A program made the translations under genes and the position numbers. The notes under the pieces were generated by a model, which did not search any database, had not been told where the DNA came from, and was given only the letters and a program-made list of their open reading frames with translations. DNA of 35,200 bases from Myxococcales bacterium (GTDB lineage: Bacteria > Myxococcota_A > UBA9042 > JABWCM01): NCBI GenBank assembly GCA_013360285.1, contig JABWCM010000024.1, positions 1-35,200 of the forward strand. Direction: 5' to 3'. Shown here in pieces: positions 7,725-15,808 of this stretch (position 1 is the stretch's first letter; the number at the start of each line of letters is the position of its first letter).

Positions 7725-7769
7725 CCCGGATTTTTTACGAATGACCCCACACCCGCTTTACCAAAGGTT

Positions 7770-8732
7770 TCACGGCGAACCGTTGTTCGTGATGCGGGCA
7801 AAAGCCGGGGCGGTTGCACCCAGGATTCCCGCACTATTCCCAAGAGAACCGGTAAAGATTTTCACATTGGAATGGACGGCTCGAAATGAGTGGGACTCCA
7901 TCGTGTGGCGCATTGGGACTTCAAACAGAGGAAAAGCGGCGGCTACGCCACCTCCGAGGCCGATGTGCTTGACGTTCAATACGTTTAATAGGCTCCCTAG
8001 GGCCAATCCTAAGGCATATCCCATCGACTCGAAGCACTCCAAGGCTGCTTCATTGCCGGAAACGGCAAGATCAGCAACAAATTTGGGCAAGTTCGGATCG
8101 TTGATCCAACGCGATGCGTCGTCGATTTCCAGTTCCCGTTCCATGACTGCCCTCCGAAGGCCGACCTGAGACGCGTATTGTTCAAGGCAGCCAAAACTGC
8201 CGCACCCACACGGATGGCCGTGGGGAAAGACCACCATATGACCAATTTCACCTGCCATACCGCTTTCGCCGCGCCACAACTCTCCGTTTAAGATAAGTGC
8301 ACCGCCAACACCAGTTCCGAGTGTCAAAAAAATTAGATTGCGAATTCCTTTGGCGGAGCCGAACAAAACTTCGCCCAAGGCGACCGAATTTGCATCGTTT
8401 TCGATAAAAATCGGCACATCTACCCCTGATTCGGAGAATTTCTGAGCAAGTGCAAAGTTGTCCCAAAGAGGAAAATTGGGTGATTGGGTTACGATTCCGG
8501 CTTGTGCGTCGATAACGCCTGCGACTCCGATTCCCACGGCCGACAATTTTTGTGTGGTTCCGCACGCGTTGTAGAGCTCTTTAAGGGTACGAATCAATCC
8601 GGTTTCGGTGCGGATTTCTTCCCCAACCGCTACCGAGACTTCGTCGCTGATGTGACCTTGTAGGTCGACAACTCCGGCTTTGATGTGGGTACCACCGATG
8701 TCGATTCCAAGTACCGCGTAGCCCTGGTTCAT
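7770..8732 (-). CDS. ROK-family sugar kinase (glucokinase-like)
   Basis: The product is 320 residues. Motifs in order: the ATP phosphate loop DIGGTHIKAG (~11-20), a second phosphate motif LTLGTGVGGAL, the sugar-binding MAGEIGHMV, and the ROK zinc site CGCGSFGCLEQYAS. These mark a ROK hexokinase that phosphorylates glucose or a related sugar at the expense of ATP in the cytoplasm. No helix-turn-helix is present, so it is a kinase and not a repressor. The frame extends upstream to 8786, but ATG 8732 overlaps the TGA of asnB as ATGA, which is the natural coupled start. It is last in the glycosyltransferase-asnB-ROK operon, so its sugar phosphate may feed glycan synthesis. Confidence 0.88.
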   Translation of the reverse strand: MNQGYAVLGIDIGGTHIKAGVVDLQGHISDEVSVAVGEEIRTETGLIRTLKELYNACGTTQKLSAVGIGVAGVIDAQAGIVTQSPNFPLWDNFALAQKFSESGVDVPIFIENDANSVALGEVLFGSAKGIRNLIFLTLGTGVGGALILNGELWRGESGMAGEIGHMVVFPHGHPCGCGSFGCLEQYASQVGLRRAVMERELEIDDASRWINDPNLPKFVADLAVSGNEAALECFESMGYALGLALGSLLNVLNVKHIGLGGGVAAAFPLFEVPMRHTMESHSFRAVHSNVKIFTGSLGNSAGILGATAPAFARITNNGSP

Positions 8733-10630
8733 ATTGTGGATGTTCCGTAGTTTCGCTGCCATAATTGAAAGATAATGAGCGACCAAAGTAATTTACGGTG
8801 GTCGGCTCTGCCGGATAGGTGCTCCTGAAATAACATCTCGACATATTCTGGGCGGAAAAACCGGTCGCGGTTCAGCTCCGAGGCGGACAACAAGTCCTTT
8901 GCCCACGAGAGCAGTGGCCCCTTGAGCCATTCGGCGATGGGGATTCCAAATCCTTTTTTGGGCCGATCGAGAACTGCATTCGGAAGCCGATTGCGCAGCA
9001 TCTTTTTTAAGAGGTATTTCATGGTCCAGCCGCGGAGTTTCAATCGAGTTGGCAATGCTGCGGCAAATTCCACGACCCGATAGTCCAACAGAGGGGCACG
9101 TGCTTCCAAGGCGTGGGCCATGGTGGCGCGGTCCACTTTGACCAGGATGTCGTCGCCCATGTACAATTTGCTGTACAAGTAACTTAACGTATCGAAATCA
9201 TCCCGAGCAACGAGGCGTAATCTATGTTGTTCGACATCTTCGAACAGATCAAGATCCTTCGTGGAATCCAATACGTCGTTTGTCAGAAGAGACTGTTGGC
9301 GGATCGGGTCGAAGGCGCCAATCCAGACAAAGTGACTATTTAGTGGTCCAAACTGAGCACCTAGGAGCAGTCGTTTCACTTTGTAGTCAAAGCTGATGTT
9401 GTTGGTGGATACCGGAAGCTGGCTTGCTAACTTAGGAAGCAGGGAAGTGGTCACTTGCTTTGGTAGATGCCGCAGAAACGTGGCAATCTTGTGGGCCAGA
9501 AAAGTCGGATAACCGAGAAACAACTCGTCTCCGCCGTCCCCGCCCAGGGCGACGGTGACATGTTCCCGAGTAAACGCGCTCAGCAAATAGGTAGGAATCA
9601 GCGATGCGTCGGCCATGGGCTCGTCGAGTGTTTTCAGAATCCCCGGGATCATTTCGAGCATCGTTTCCGGTTCGAGTATCCGTTCGTGATGCTGAGTGCC
9701 AAAATGATTGGCCACGAGTCTCGCGTAGCTCGATTCATCAAAACTTTTGTCTTTGAACCCAATGCTAAACGTATGTATACGGTCTGGTGGCATCTGCGCG
9801 GCCATCAACGCGACAACACAACTCGAATCAATTCCGCCGGACAAAAAGACTCCGAGCGGCACGTCGGAGCGAAGGCGCAAACGTACCGAATCCATGAGCA
9901 ATTCCCAAAGCGTTTGGGCAAGATCGGCTTCGGACTGTTGGGGCGCTTCCGGAAATCGTATGTCCCAGTACGGTTGGCATGCACGAATTTGCCCATTTTG
10001 CCACTCAAGATACCAACCTGCCGGCAGTTTTTTTACCGCGGTCAGAATGGATGCAGGCGACGGCACGTAGTCGAACAGAAGATATTTTCGTAAGCTACCA
10101 AGATCGATGTTGCGACTGATCCAGGGATGAACGAGCAACGCCTTTAGTTCAGAACCAAACACAAGGCCGTCTTTGGTTTCCGCGTAGTACAACGGTTTTT
10201 TTCCCATCCGATCGCGTGCCAACACAAGCCGTTTTCGACGATCATCCCAAATAGCAAACGCAAACATGCCGTTGAGGCGGCGGAACAATCCGGTATCCCA
10301 AGATTCGTACCCGTGAACCAATACTTCTGTGTCGCTGTGAGTGCGAAAAGTGTGGCCACACGCTTTTAGTTCTGAGATCAATTCGATGTAGTTGTATACC
10401 TCGCCGTTAAATACAGTTGTGATGACGTTATCTTCGTTGTACAAGGGCTGATGACCGCTAGCGAGATCGATAATGGAAAGCCTGCGATGTCCCAGAAATA
10501 CTCCGTTCTGAACATGAAACCCTTCGTCATCCGGGCCACGGTGTGCGAGGGTTCTTGTCATCCGGCGTAGGACATGTTCGGGGGTTTCAGGACTCTGTCC
10601 AGAGACAACAAATCCGGCAATTCCGCACAT
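8729..10630 (-). CDS. asnB: Asparagine synthase (glutamine-hydrolysing)
   Basis: The product is 633 residues, the usual length for AsnB. The N-terminal glutaminase domain (class II) starts MCGIAGF, so Cys2 is the nucleophile after Met removal; HRRLSIIDL (~49-57), NGEVYNY (75-81) and D100 are its glutamine-binding residues. The synthetase domain follows with the pyrophosphate loop SGGIDSS (264-270), the ALGGDGGDELFLGYP segment and a conserved RPKKGFG near the C-terminus. It amidates aspartate using ATP and glutamine. Next to a polyprenyl-type glycosyltransferase such enzymes often belong to exopolysaccharide loci and may amidate another carboxylate; that is inference. ATG 10630 lies one base after the stop of the upstream gene. 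Confidence 0.93.
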   Translation of the reverse strand: MCGIAGFVVSGQSPETPEHVLRRMTRTLAHRGPDDEGFHVQNGVFLGHRRLSIIDLASGHQPLYNEDNVITTVFNGEVYNYIELISELKACGHTFRTHSDTEVLVHGYESWDTGLFRRLNGMFAFAIWDDRRKRLVLARDRMGKKPLYYAETKDGLVFGSELKALLVHPWISRNIDLGSLRKYLLFDYVPSPASILTAVKKLPAGWYLEWQNGQIRACQPYWDIRFPEAPQQSEADLAQTLWELLMDSVRLRLRSDVPLGVFLSGGIDSSCVVALMAAQMPPDRIHTFSIGFKDKSFDESSYARLVANHFGTQHHERILEPETMLEMIPGILKTLDEPMADASLIPTYLLSAFTREHVTVALGGDGGDELFLGYPTFLAHKIATFLRHLPKQVTTSLLPKLASQLPVSTNNISFDYKVKRLLLGAQFGPLNSHFVWIGAFDPIRQQSLLTNDVLDSTKDLDLFEDVEQHRLRLVARDDFDTLSYLYSKLYMGDDILVKVDRATMAHALEARAPLLDYRVVEFAAALPTRLKLRGWTMKYLLKKMLRNRLPNAVLDRPKKGFGIPIAEWLKGPLLSWAKDLLSASELNRDRFFRPEYVEMLFQEHLSGRADHRKLLWSLIIFQLWQRNYGTSTI

Positions 10631-10631
10631 G

Positions 10632-11636
10632 CTATTGTCCCAAGGATCCTCGATCCTGGTTGCGGGGCGAGTCGATGTTCAGCGTGCGCTTGACGATGAA
10701 CGGAGGCTTGTTCTGACTCTCGTAGTAGGTGCGAACGTTGAGTTCGGCCAGCAACCCGATCAGAATTACCTGCATGCCGACAATTCCAAAAAAAATAGTT
10801 GAATAGAAGAACGGGTCCGTGAACACCGGTGGGCCGCCCCAAAATTCCGGACCACCAAACGCTTTTTTTCCCACGACAATGAGAGCGCTACAAAGCGCCG
10901 CCAAAAATCCCAACATGGCAAAACGCCCAAAGAAGTACAGCGGTTTGGTGGCGTATCCGACGAGAAGCCGAACGGTCAATAGGTCTAAAATTACCCTAAA
11001 CGTCTTTTTCAGTGTGTACTTGGATTGGCCAAACTTGCGCGGATGATGAGTGACCGGTATTTCGGTTACACGTCCGCCGGCCCAATGTGCATACACAGGA
11101 ATAAATCGATGCATCTCGCCATAGAGATTCACGTTTTGCATTATTTCCCGCTTGTACGCGGTTAGTGTGCAGCCGTAGTCGTGTAAGTTTACGCCGGTGA
11201 ATCGCGAAATAATGCGGTTGGCGATTCGGGATGGAAGTGTCTTGGTAAGATAGGAGTCTTGTCGTTTGAGGCGCCAGCCCTTTACGACGTCGTAACCTTT
11301 GTCGATTTCTGCCAACAAGCGTCCGAAATCCTTGGGATCATTTTGTAGGTCTGCATCAATCGGAATCAGGATGTCCCCCGCGGCGAACTTAAATCCTGCG
11401 TCCATGGCTGCGGTTTGACCAAAGTTTCTTCTGAAAGCGACAACCTTTACGGCGGAGTCTTTGGCGGCCATGTCCTCCAGAATGGCCAAGCTTCGATCTG
11501 AACTTCCGTCATCACAGAATACCATTTCGTAGGATTTTCCAAGTGCGTCCAACTCTCGTTTCAACGCCGCATACAGCGGTGGCAAACTCTCTTCTTCGTT
11601 GAACACCGGGACCACCACCGATACGTCTATTTTCAT
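10632..11636 (-). CDS. Family 2 glycosyltransferase, DPM1/GtrB-like, membrane anchored
   Basis: The product is 334 residues. The GT-A domain starts with VSVVVPVFNEEESLPPLY and has the nucleotide-sugar motif CDDGSSD (41-47) and the metal-binding DADLQND (94-100). The QSKYTLKK segment is typical of polyprenyl-phosphate hexose synthases. Two C-terminal membrane helices lie at ~236-257 and ~272-298. The family (DPM1, GtrB, ArnC, YfdH) moves a sugar from a nucleotide donor to undecaprenyl phosphate on the cytoplasmic face. It is first in an operon with asnB and the ROK kinase. ATG 11636 has only a weak GAGAT-like ribosome site; no better start exists. Confidence 0.9.
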   Translation of the reverse strand: MKIDVSVVVPVFNEEESLPPLYAALKRELDALGKSYEMVFCDDGSSDRSLAILEDMAAKDSAVKVVAFRRNFGQTAAMDAGFKFAAGDILIPIDADLQNDPKDFGRLLAEIDKGYDVVKGWRLKRQDSYLTKTLPSRIANRIISRFTGVNLHDYGCTLTAYKREIMQNVNLYGEMHRFIPVYAHWAGGRVTEIPVTHHPRKFGQSKYTLKKTFRVILDLLTVRLLVGYATKPLYFFGRFAMLGFLAALCSALIVVGKKAFGGPEFWGGPPVFTDPFFYSTIFFGIVGMQVILIGLLAELNVRTYYESQNKPPFIVKRTLNIDSPRNQDRGSLGQ

Positions 11637-11688
11637 TGTAAGATCTCGAAAGTATTGATAAATAGCAAATCAGCATGAACGTTTCGGG

Positions 11689-11717
11689 ATCTTACTTCCG
11701 GGGTCGTTCCGGGTCAA
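11689..11717 (-). promoter_or_regulatory. Candidate sigma-70 promoter of the glycosyltransferase-asnB-ROK operon
   Basis: On the minus strand TTGACC (11712-11717) is followed after 17 bases by TAAGAT (11689-11694). A 10-base perfect palindrome TTTACGTAAA (11720-11729) sits 2 bases upstream of the -35 and could bind a regulator. The leader would be about 45 bases. Confidence 0.5.
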
Positions 11718-11768
11718 CCTTTACGTAAATGATTTTCCAATATGTGTCATGATGTCATTCGGCGTTCG

Positions 11769-11788
11769 ACGTGATGTTCATTTCACGT
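11769..11788. promoter_or_regulatory. Inverted repeat in divergent promoter region, possible regulator site
   Basis: ACGTGA (11769-11774) and TCACGT (11783-11788) form a perfect 6-bp inverted repeat with an 8-base spacer between the glycosyltransferase operon and the metallophosphoesterase gene. The size fits a dimeric regulator, but no known consensus is matched with confidence. Confidence 0.25.
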
Positions 11789-11842
11789 TCGGAATCGGGT
11801 GGCTGTATCGAAACACACTCCAAGAGCGGCCTGAATTGTTAA

Positions 11843-13321
11843 ATGAGAAACAAGAAAGAGAAAATTGAGAGTTTAAGCGGTAGTGGCGGCCTGAATTTCC
11901 GAAAATTCAGCTATTTGTTGATTGGTATCTTCTGTGTGGCTTGCACGCAATATTCTGACTCGGATGTGAAGGCGCGGGCTAGTTCGGTCTCCCGGGACAC
12001 GGATTTAGCAACCTCCCAGGTTGAGCCACTACGTGAGCGTTCAACGTTGCCGAATATGGCACCGACGATGGGGTCATGGGTAACCCAGATGAATCGGGAA
12101 CCCACTGCGATTCATATGACGTGGTCGCAGCCGGATGCCGCTGATGGGATGACGTTTAGTTGGTCTACACGAAACGCGGATGACGACAATTATACACCGC
12201 GTGTGTGGGTCGTACCCAAGGACCTAACCGTTTTGGATGGCGATACTATTCAAATGCCGTTGTCGCCGGAATTTGTCCATGATGGATACGGGATCGTGTA
12301 CAAAGAGAATCTGCTCGGAGTGGATTTCGGGTTGAAACGATATGTCGTTTGGCACGTAGAGGTAGACGGCTTGGAACCGGATACCGAATACGTTTATCGA
12401 GTCGGGACGTGGGCTGACTTCGACGGTACTCATTTAATCGCGCCCGATCTTTCGTTAGCGATGTCATTTCGCACTGCGCCCCAAAAAGGTGTTCGCCAAC
12501 CGCTCAAATTTATTCTGGCTGGTGACAGCAGGGGTGGAACTTGGGAAATTCACAAACATATCGGCAAAATGAACGAACATAAGGTGCTGGCATGGTTCTT
12601 TAACGGCGACATGACGCAGGCAGGGACTCAATCTGAATGGGGTCAATGGTGGGATGCGATGTCTCCGGTTACCACTCGCGGCTCGCTTATGCCGGTGCAG
12701 GGTAACCATGAAGTATTTGCCAACGTTTTTTATGAGCAGTTTGTGCTGCCACGGCATTCGGAGCTTCCTTGGGAATGGCAGGAGCATGGATGGGCTGTGG
12801 ACGTGGGCAATGTGCATTTTGTCGGGTTGGACTCCAACTCCGACTATAGTGTCGAGGCACTCGTTGGATGGTTAAGAGAGGACTTGTTGAAGGCGCGCAA
12901 CGATCCAGACATTGATTGGATTGTTGCGATGATGCATCACCCGGCCTGGTCCTCTTCCAAACATGGGTCTACCGACCGGGTACGCCATCATTGGGTGCCA
13001 CTGTTTGATGAGGCGATGGTGGACGTTGTTTTTGCTGGCCATGACCATAATTTCGAGCGCACAAAACCGCTGCGTGGTTTTGATATCGTCGATTCGGACC
13101 AAGGCACTATTTATGTGGTTGCAGGTGCTTTTTTCTCACCTCCATATCAAAATGGTCGGAGTTGGTTTACCGATGTGTCGTTTTCCGGTGAAGGAGGAAG
13201 TTACGTGGTGATGACCACGACCGAATCTACGTTGGAAATCCTAACCTACAGTGGAAACAGCGAAACGGTTTTGGACCGGTACGAAATCCGAAAAAAGAAC
13301 ATTCCTCGAACGACATATTGA
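11843..13321 (+). CDS. Purple-acid-phosphatase-like metallophosphoesterase lipoprotein
   Basis: The product is 492 residues. A hydrophobic N-terminus ends in a lipobox-like CVAC (Cys34), suggesting a lipid-anchored exported protein. A fibronectin-like N-terminal domain (~76-212, ending DGLEPDTEYVYRVGTW) precedes the catalytic calcineurin-like domain. Metal ligands are readable in order: AGDSRGG (D228), FNGDMTQAG (D256), VQGNHE (N288, H289), MMHHPAWS (H365/H366) and FAGHDHNFERT (H400, H402). This is the order found in purple acid phosphatases, which hydrolyse phosphate esters outside the cytoplasm; the substrate is unknown. The start ATG 11843 has no strong ribosome site. Repeat A begins 51 bases after the stop. 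Confidence 0.88.
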   Translation: MRNKKEKIESLSGSGGLNFRKFSYLLIGIFCVACTQYSDSDVKARASSVSRDTDLATSQVEPLRERSTLPNMAPTMGSWVTQMNREPTAIHMTWSQPDAADGMTFSWSTRNADDDNYTPRVWVVPKDLTVLDGDTIQMPLSPEFVHDGYGIVYKENLLGVDFGLKRYVVWHVEVDGLEPDTEYVYRVGTWADFDGTHLIAPDLSLAMSFRTAPQKGVRQPLKFILAGDSRGGTWEIHKHIGKMNEHKVLAWFFNGDMTQAGTQSEWGQWWDAMSPVTTRGSLMPVQGNHEVFANVFYEQFVLPRHSELPWEWQEHGWAVDVGNVHFVGLDSNSDYSVEALVGWLREDLLKARNDPDIDWIVAMMHHPAWSSSKHGSTDRVRHHWVPLFDEAMVDVVFAGHDHNFERTKPLRGFDIVDSDQGTIYVVAGAFFSPPYQNGRSWFTDVSFSGEGGSYVVMTTTESTLEILTYSGNSETVLDRYEIRKKNIPRTTY

Positions 13322-13372
13322 ACGGGAATCGTTGAACTTATCGCCTTTTTTGTTGCGAACCCTGGTGAGAAG

Positions 13373-13513
13373 GTCAGTGGAAATAGATGACTGGATCTGG
13401 AGCGGCCGCTATTTGCCGATTTGCCCGGTCCCGTCCTTGCGGAATATTCCCGATATTCCTCAGTCCGGTCCCGTCCAATTCAGCGCTAAATTAGCTCGCC
13501 CAGGGTCACTTCC
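13373..13513 (+). repeat. Dispersed ~140-bp repeat, copy A (decayed)
   Basis: This stretch aligns along its whole length with the reverse complement of 15655-15796. Near-identical blocks include GAAATAGAT, CGGCCGCT, GCCGATTTG, TCCCGTCCTTGC, GAATATTCCCGATAT, AATTC, TAAATT and the end CACTTCC. By eye about three quarters of positions match. The palindromic arms seen in copy B are largely lost here. It lies just downstream of the metallophosphoesterase stop, in the sense orientation of that gene. Confidence 0.8.
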
Positions 13514-13530
13514 GGCTTGAAGCTGACCCT
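13502..13530. terminator. Hairpin between convergent genes, possible bidirectional terminator
   Basis: AGGGTCA (13502-13508) pairs with TGACCCT (13524-13530), and TTC/GAA extends the stem inside. It overlaps the end of repeat A and lies between the convergent metallophosphoesterase and small lipoprotein genes. There is no immediate T run on either strand, so a termination role is uncertain. Confidence 0.3.
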
Positions 13531-13554
13531 CTGAGAGATGTGGGCTGGGAACTG

Positions 13555-14022
13555 TTATTTTTTCGTTGTTCCTGGCTGAAAATCGCCGTTGCCGGTGTTT
13601 TGGGCACTTGGTTCGACAATCGGAAGGGTAACAGTCACCGCGTTGGACGTGTTTCCGTGCGCGTCATCTGCGGTGAGATGCAGTTCCACAACGCCCGGAT
13701 CGGGAAGCTGTAGTGCGAAAGCCACGACGGCTTTGCCTTGTACTAGACCTTCTGCTCCTTGAATCTCGGCTTCGTTGGTCATTGTTTCCAGACCTTTGTC
13801 TGTTTTGATATGGGCTTGTGCGGTATGGATGTCGCCATCGGCGTCTTGAAAATCAAACGTGATTTGGAGAGTTTGTTGGCTACCGCTTGTAACTTGCTGC
13901 ACGTTTGCTTGCGGATTGGAGATAATCGGTGCTGTGCCTGAACCGCTGGTGGATTGGTCGTCTTCGCATCCTCCCGCTGTGACAAGTGTTGCCAAAATAA
14001 GTAGTGCCCAACGTGTCTGCAT
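13555..14022 (-). CDS. Small lipoprotein with Ig-like fold region
   Basis: The product is 155 residues. A short basic start, a hydrophobic stretch and the lipobox TAGGC (Cys ~19) give a lipid-anchored exported protein. After a Ser/Gly linker the rest is one beta-rich domain with DFQDADGDIHTAQAHI and HLTADDAHGNTSNAVTVTLP, resembling cadherin- or PKD-like modules that bind calcium through DxDxD-type loops. No enzyme motif is seen. ATG 14022 is chosen because GAGG lies 7 bases upstream; the in-frame TTG at 14034 overlaps that ribosome site. It follows the aldehyde dehydrogenase by 25 bases, so it is probably in the same transcript, though a functional link is not obvious. Confidence 0.8.
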   Translation of the reverse strand: MQTRWALLILATLVTAGGCEDDQSTSGSGTAPIISNPQANVQQVTSGSQQTLQITFDFQDADGDIHTAQAHIKTDKGLETMTNEAEIQGAEGLVQGKAVVAFALQLPDPGVVELHLTADDAHGNTSNAVTVTLPIVEPSAQNTGNGDFQPGTTKK

Positions 14023-14047
14023 TTTTTTCCTCAAGATAAGGTTGATT

Positions 14048-15493
14048 CTATTTTCGATACCGATCCCTGATTACCAGCATACGGATTTCTGTCATTTCTT
14101 CCATTGCGAACCGCACTCCTTCCCGCCCGAGTCCGCTATGCTTTACGCCACCGTACGGCATGTGATCGACTCGCCATGATGGGACGTCGCCAATAACCAC
14201 CCCGCCGACCTCAAGCTCATCCCAGGCTTTGTGCACCTTGTAGATGTCGTTGGTAAAAACGCCGGCTTGGAGCCCATAGTCGGATTCGTTAACCATACGA
14301 AGCGCTTGGTCAAAGTCGTCGTACGGAGCCAGAACCGCGACGGGTCCAAATACCTCACGGCACACGATGGGTTCGTCTGTGGGTACGTTTTCCAACAGCG
14401 TTGGCGCTATCATATTGCCGTTACGTTTGCCGCCACAAAGGACCCGCGCTCCTCTTCCGATTGCCGACTGAATCCAACCCTCGACGCGTATTGCTTCTTC
14501 TTCGGAAATCAGCGGTCCGATGGATGTGGCTTCGTCTTTGGGGTTCCCGACCACCAGCGCCTTGGTTTTTTCGACAAGAGTGGTTTTTAGAGACTCATAA
14601 ATTTCTCGATGCGCGAAAATTCGTTGTACGCTGATGCAGCTCTGTCCGGATTGATAAAACGCTCCAAACGTGATCCGCTGAGCGGAATCCTCAATGGCGG
14701 CGTCAGAATCAACAATAACGGCAGCGTTCCCACCCAATTCCAGCGTTACTTTTTTGTTTCCGGCGCGGCTTCGTAAGTCCCATCCAACCTGTGGAGATCC
14801 GGTGAAGCTCAGGAGGCGGATCCTGGGGTCGGACGCCAATATTGAAGCGGAGTGCCGATTCGCCGGCAAAATGGAAAACGAGCCCTCGGGGAGGTCCGTT
14901 TCGGCGAGAATTTCGCCAATCAGGATGGCACCAATCGGAGTAGCACTTGCCGGTTTCAACACAAACGGGCAACCGCTGGCAATTGCGGGCGCAATCTTAT
15001 GTGCAACTAAGTTAAGCGGGAAGTTAAATGGTGAAATAAATCCACACGGGCCTATCGGGACCCTTTTCCACATGCCCTGATAGCCGCGGGCTCGCGCGCT
15101 GATTTCCAACGGCAACACCTCACCGGTTTGACGAGTGGACTCTTCCGCGGCGATTCGAAAAGTGTCGATCAATCGTGTTACTTCGCCGCGACTATCCCGA
15201 ATCGGTTTCCCAGCTTCAACACACAACGCCCACGCCAATTCATCTTGCCGCTGTTCAAAACGTTTGACACAGTGCAGAAGCACTTGTTGCCGCTCATAAG
15301 CTGCCAAATTACGCAGAGTGCCTAACGCCGCGACCGCGGCACTGATTGCAGATTCAATCGTTTCTGTAGTGGCCAACGATACCGTAGAGACGATGGCCCC
15401 CGTCGTCTTGTCCGCAACCGGTAATGTGTTGCCGGCTTGCTCTGGAAACACAGGGCGACCGGCAAGATAATAGGGGTACTGGGTGGCCAACAT
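14048..15493 (-). CDS. NAD(P)-dependent aldehyde dehydrogenase
   Basis: The product is 481 residues, a full-length ALDH-superfamily enzyme. Catalytic and cofactor residues are present: N157 in ISPFNFPLN, K180 in VLKPASATP, the FTGSPQVG loop (230-237), the general base E252 in LELGGN and the nucleophile C286 in QSGQSC. It oxidises an aldehyde to its acid with NAD(P). The closest-looking families are non-phosphorylating glyceraldehyde-3-phosphate and lactaldehyde/succinate-semialdehyde types, but the substrate cannot be set from sequence alone. ATG 15493 has AGGA about 5 bases upstream. It is first in an operon with the small lipoprotein, and both genes lie between repeats A and B. Confidence 0.92.
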   Translation of the reverse strand: MLATQYPYYLAGRPVFPEQAGNTLPVADKTTGAIVSTVSLATTETIESAISAAVAALGTLRNLAAYERQQVLLHCVKRFEQRQDELAWALCVEAGKPIRDSRGEVTRLIDTFRIAAEESTRQTGEVLPLEISARARGYQGMWKRVPIGPCGFISPFNFPLNLVAHKIAPAIASGCPFVLKPASATPIGAILIGEILAETDLPEGSFSILPANRHSASILASDPRIRLLSFTGSPQVGWDLRSRAGNKKVTLELGGNAAVIVDSDAAIEDSAQRITFGAFYQSGQSCISVQRIFAHREIYESLKTTLVEKTKALVVGNPKDEATSIGPLISEEEAIRVEGWIQSAIGRGARVLCGGKRNGNMIAPTLLENVPTDEPIVCREVFGPVAVLAPYDDFDQALRMVNESDYGLQAGVFTNDIYKVHKAWDELEVGGVVIGDVPSWRVDHMPYGGVKHSGLGREGVRFAMEEMTEIRMLVIRDRYRK

Positions 15494-15560
15494 CGGAGTC
15501 CTGGCGTCTGCACCTGCGACGACTCAAACGGATACCTTCGCACAGTGAGAAATGTGGACG

Positions 15561-15589
15561 ACCCTACCGGTGCCGCGGCGGGTGGTCAA
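15561..15589 (-). promoter_or_regulatory. Candidate sigma-70 promoter of the aldehyde dehydrogenase operon
   Basis: On the minus strand TTGACC (15584-15589) and TAGGGT (15561-15566) are 17 bases apart, giving a leader of about 60 bases before ATG 15493. The -10 is weak (3 of 6). Repeat B lies further upstream; nothing else is seen between 15590 and 15654. Confidence 0.45.
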
Positions 15590-15654
15590 GAGTTCGAAAT
15601 GTGAGGGAAGTAAGATAACGATCTCAGGAACGTTCAGAGGGGCAGCGGAAATAA

Positions 15655-15796
15655 GGAAGTGTCCCTGGTCGAGCCGAATTTAAGCCGAATTGTTCTGGAC
15701 CGTCCTTACGGTATATCGGGAATATTCTGCAAGGACGGGACTGGACAAATCGGCCAAAAGCGGCCGATACAGGGACGTTTATCTATTTCTGCTGAT
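15655..15796 (-). repeat. Dispersed ~140-bp repeat, copy B (structured)
   Basis: This is the better-preserved partner of copy A, in opposite orientation. A core of 116 bases is bounded by GTCCCTG (15661-15667) and CAGGGAC (15770-15776). Inside, 15684-15709 and 15729-15754 are 26-base arms that match as inverted repeats at 20 positions around a 19-base loop. A second perfect hairpin, ATCGGCC/GGCCGAT, lies at 15749-15768 with a 6-base loop. The copy starts 12 bases after the stop of the DUF4340 gene, in its sense orientation, and its hairpins could end that operon's transcript. No transposase is present nearby. Confidence 0.8.
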
Positions 15797-15808
15797 TCTT
15801 CCAGCATT

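Noticed and set aside
7716-7737. GGGCTAGCCC followed by a T run after the CbiX stop
   Set aside because: The palindrome has almost no loop, so the stem would be about three pairs; too weak to call a terminator.
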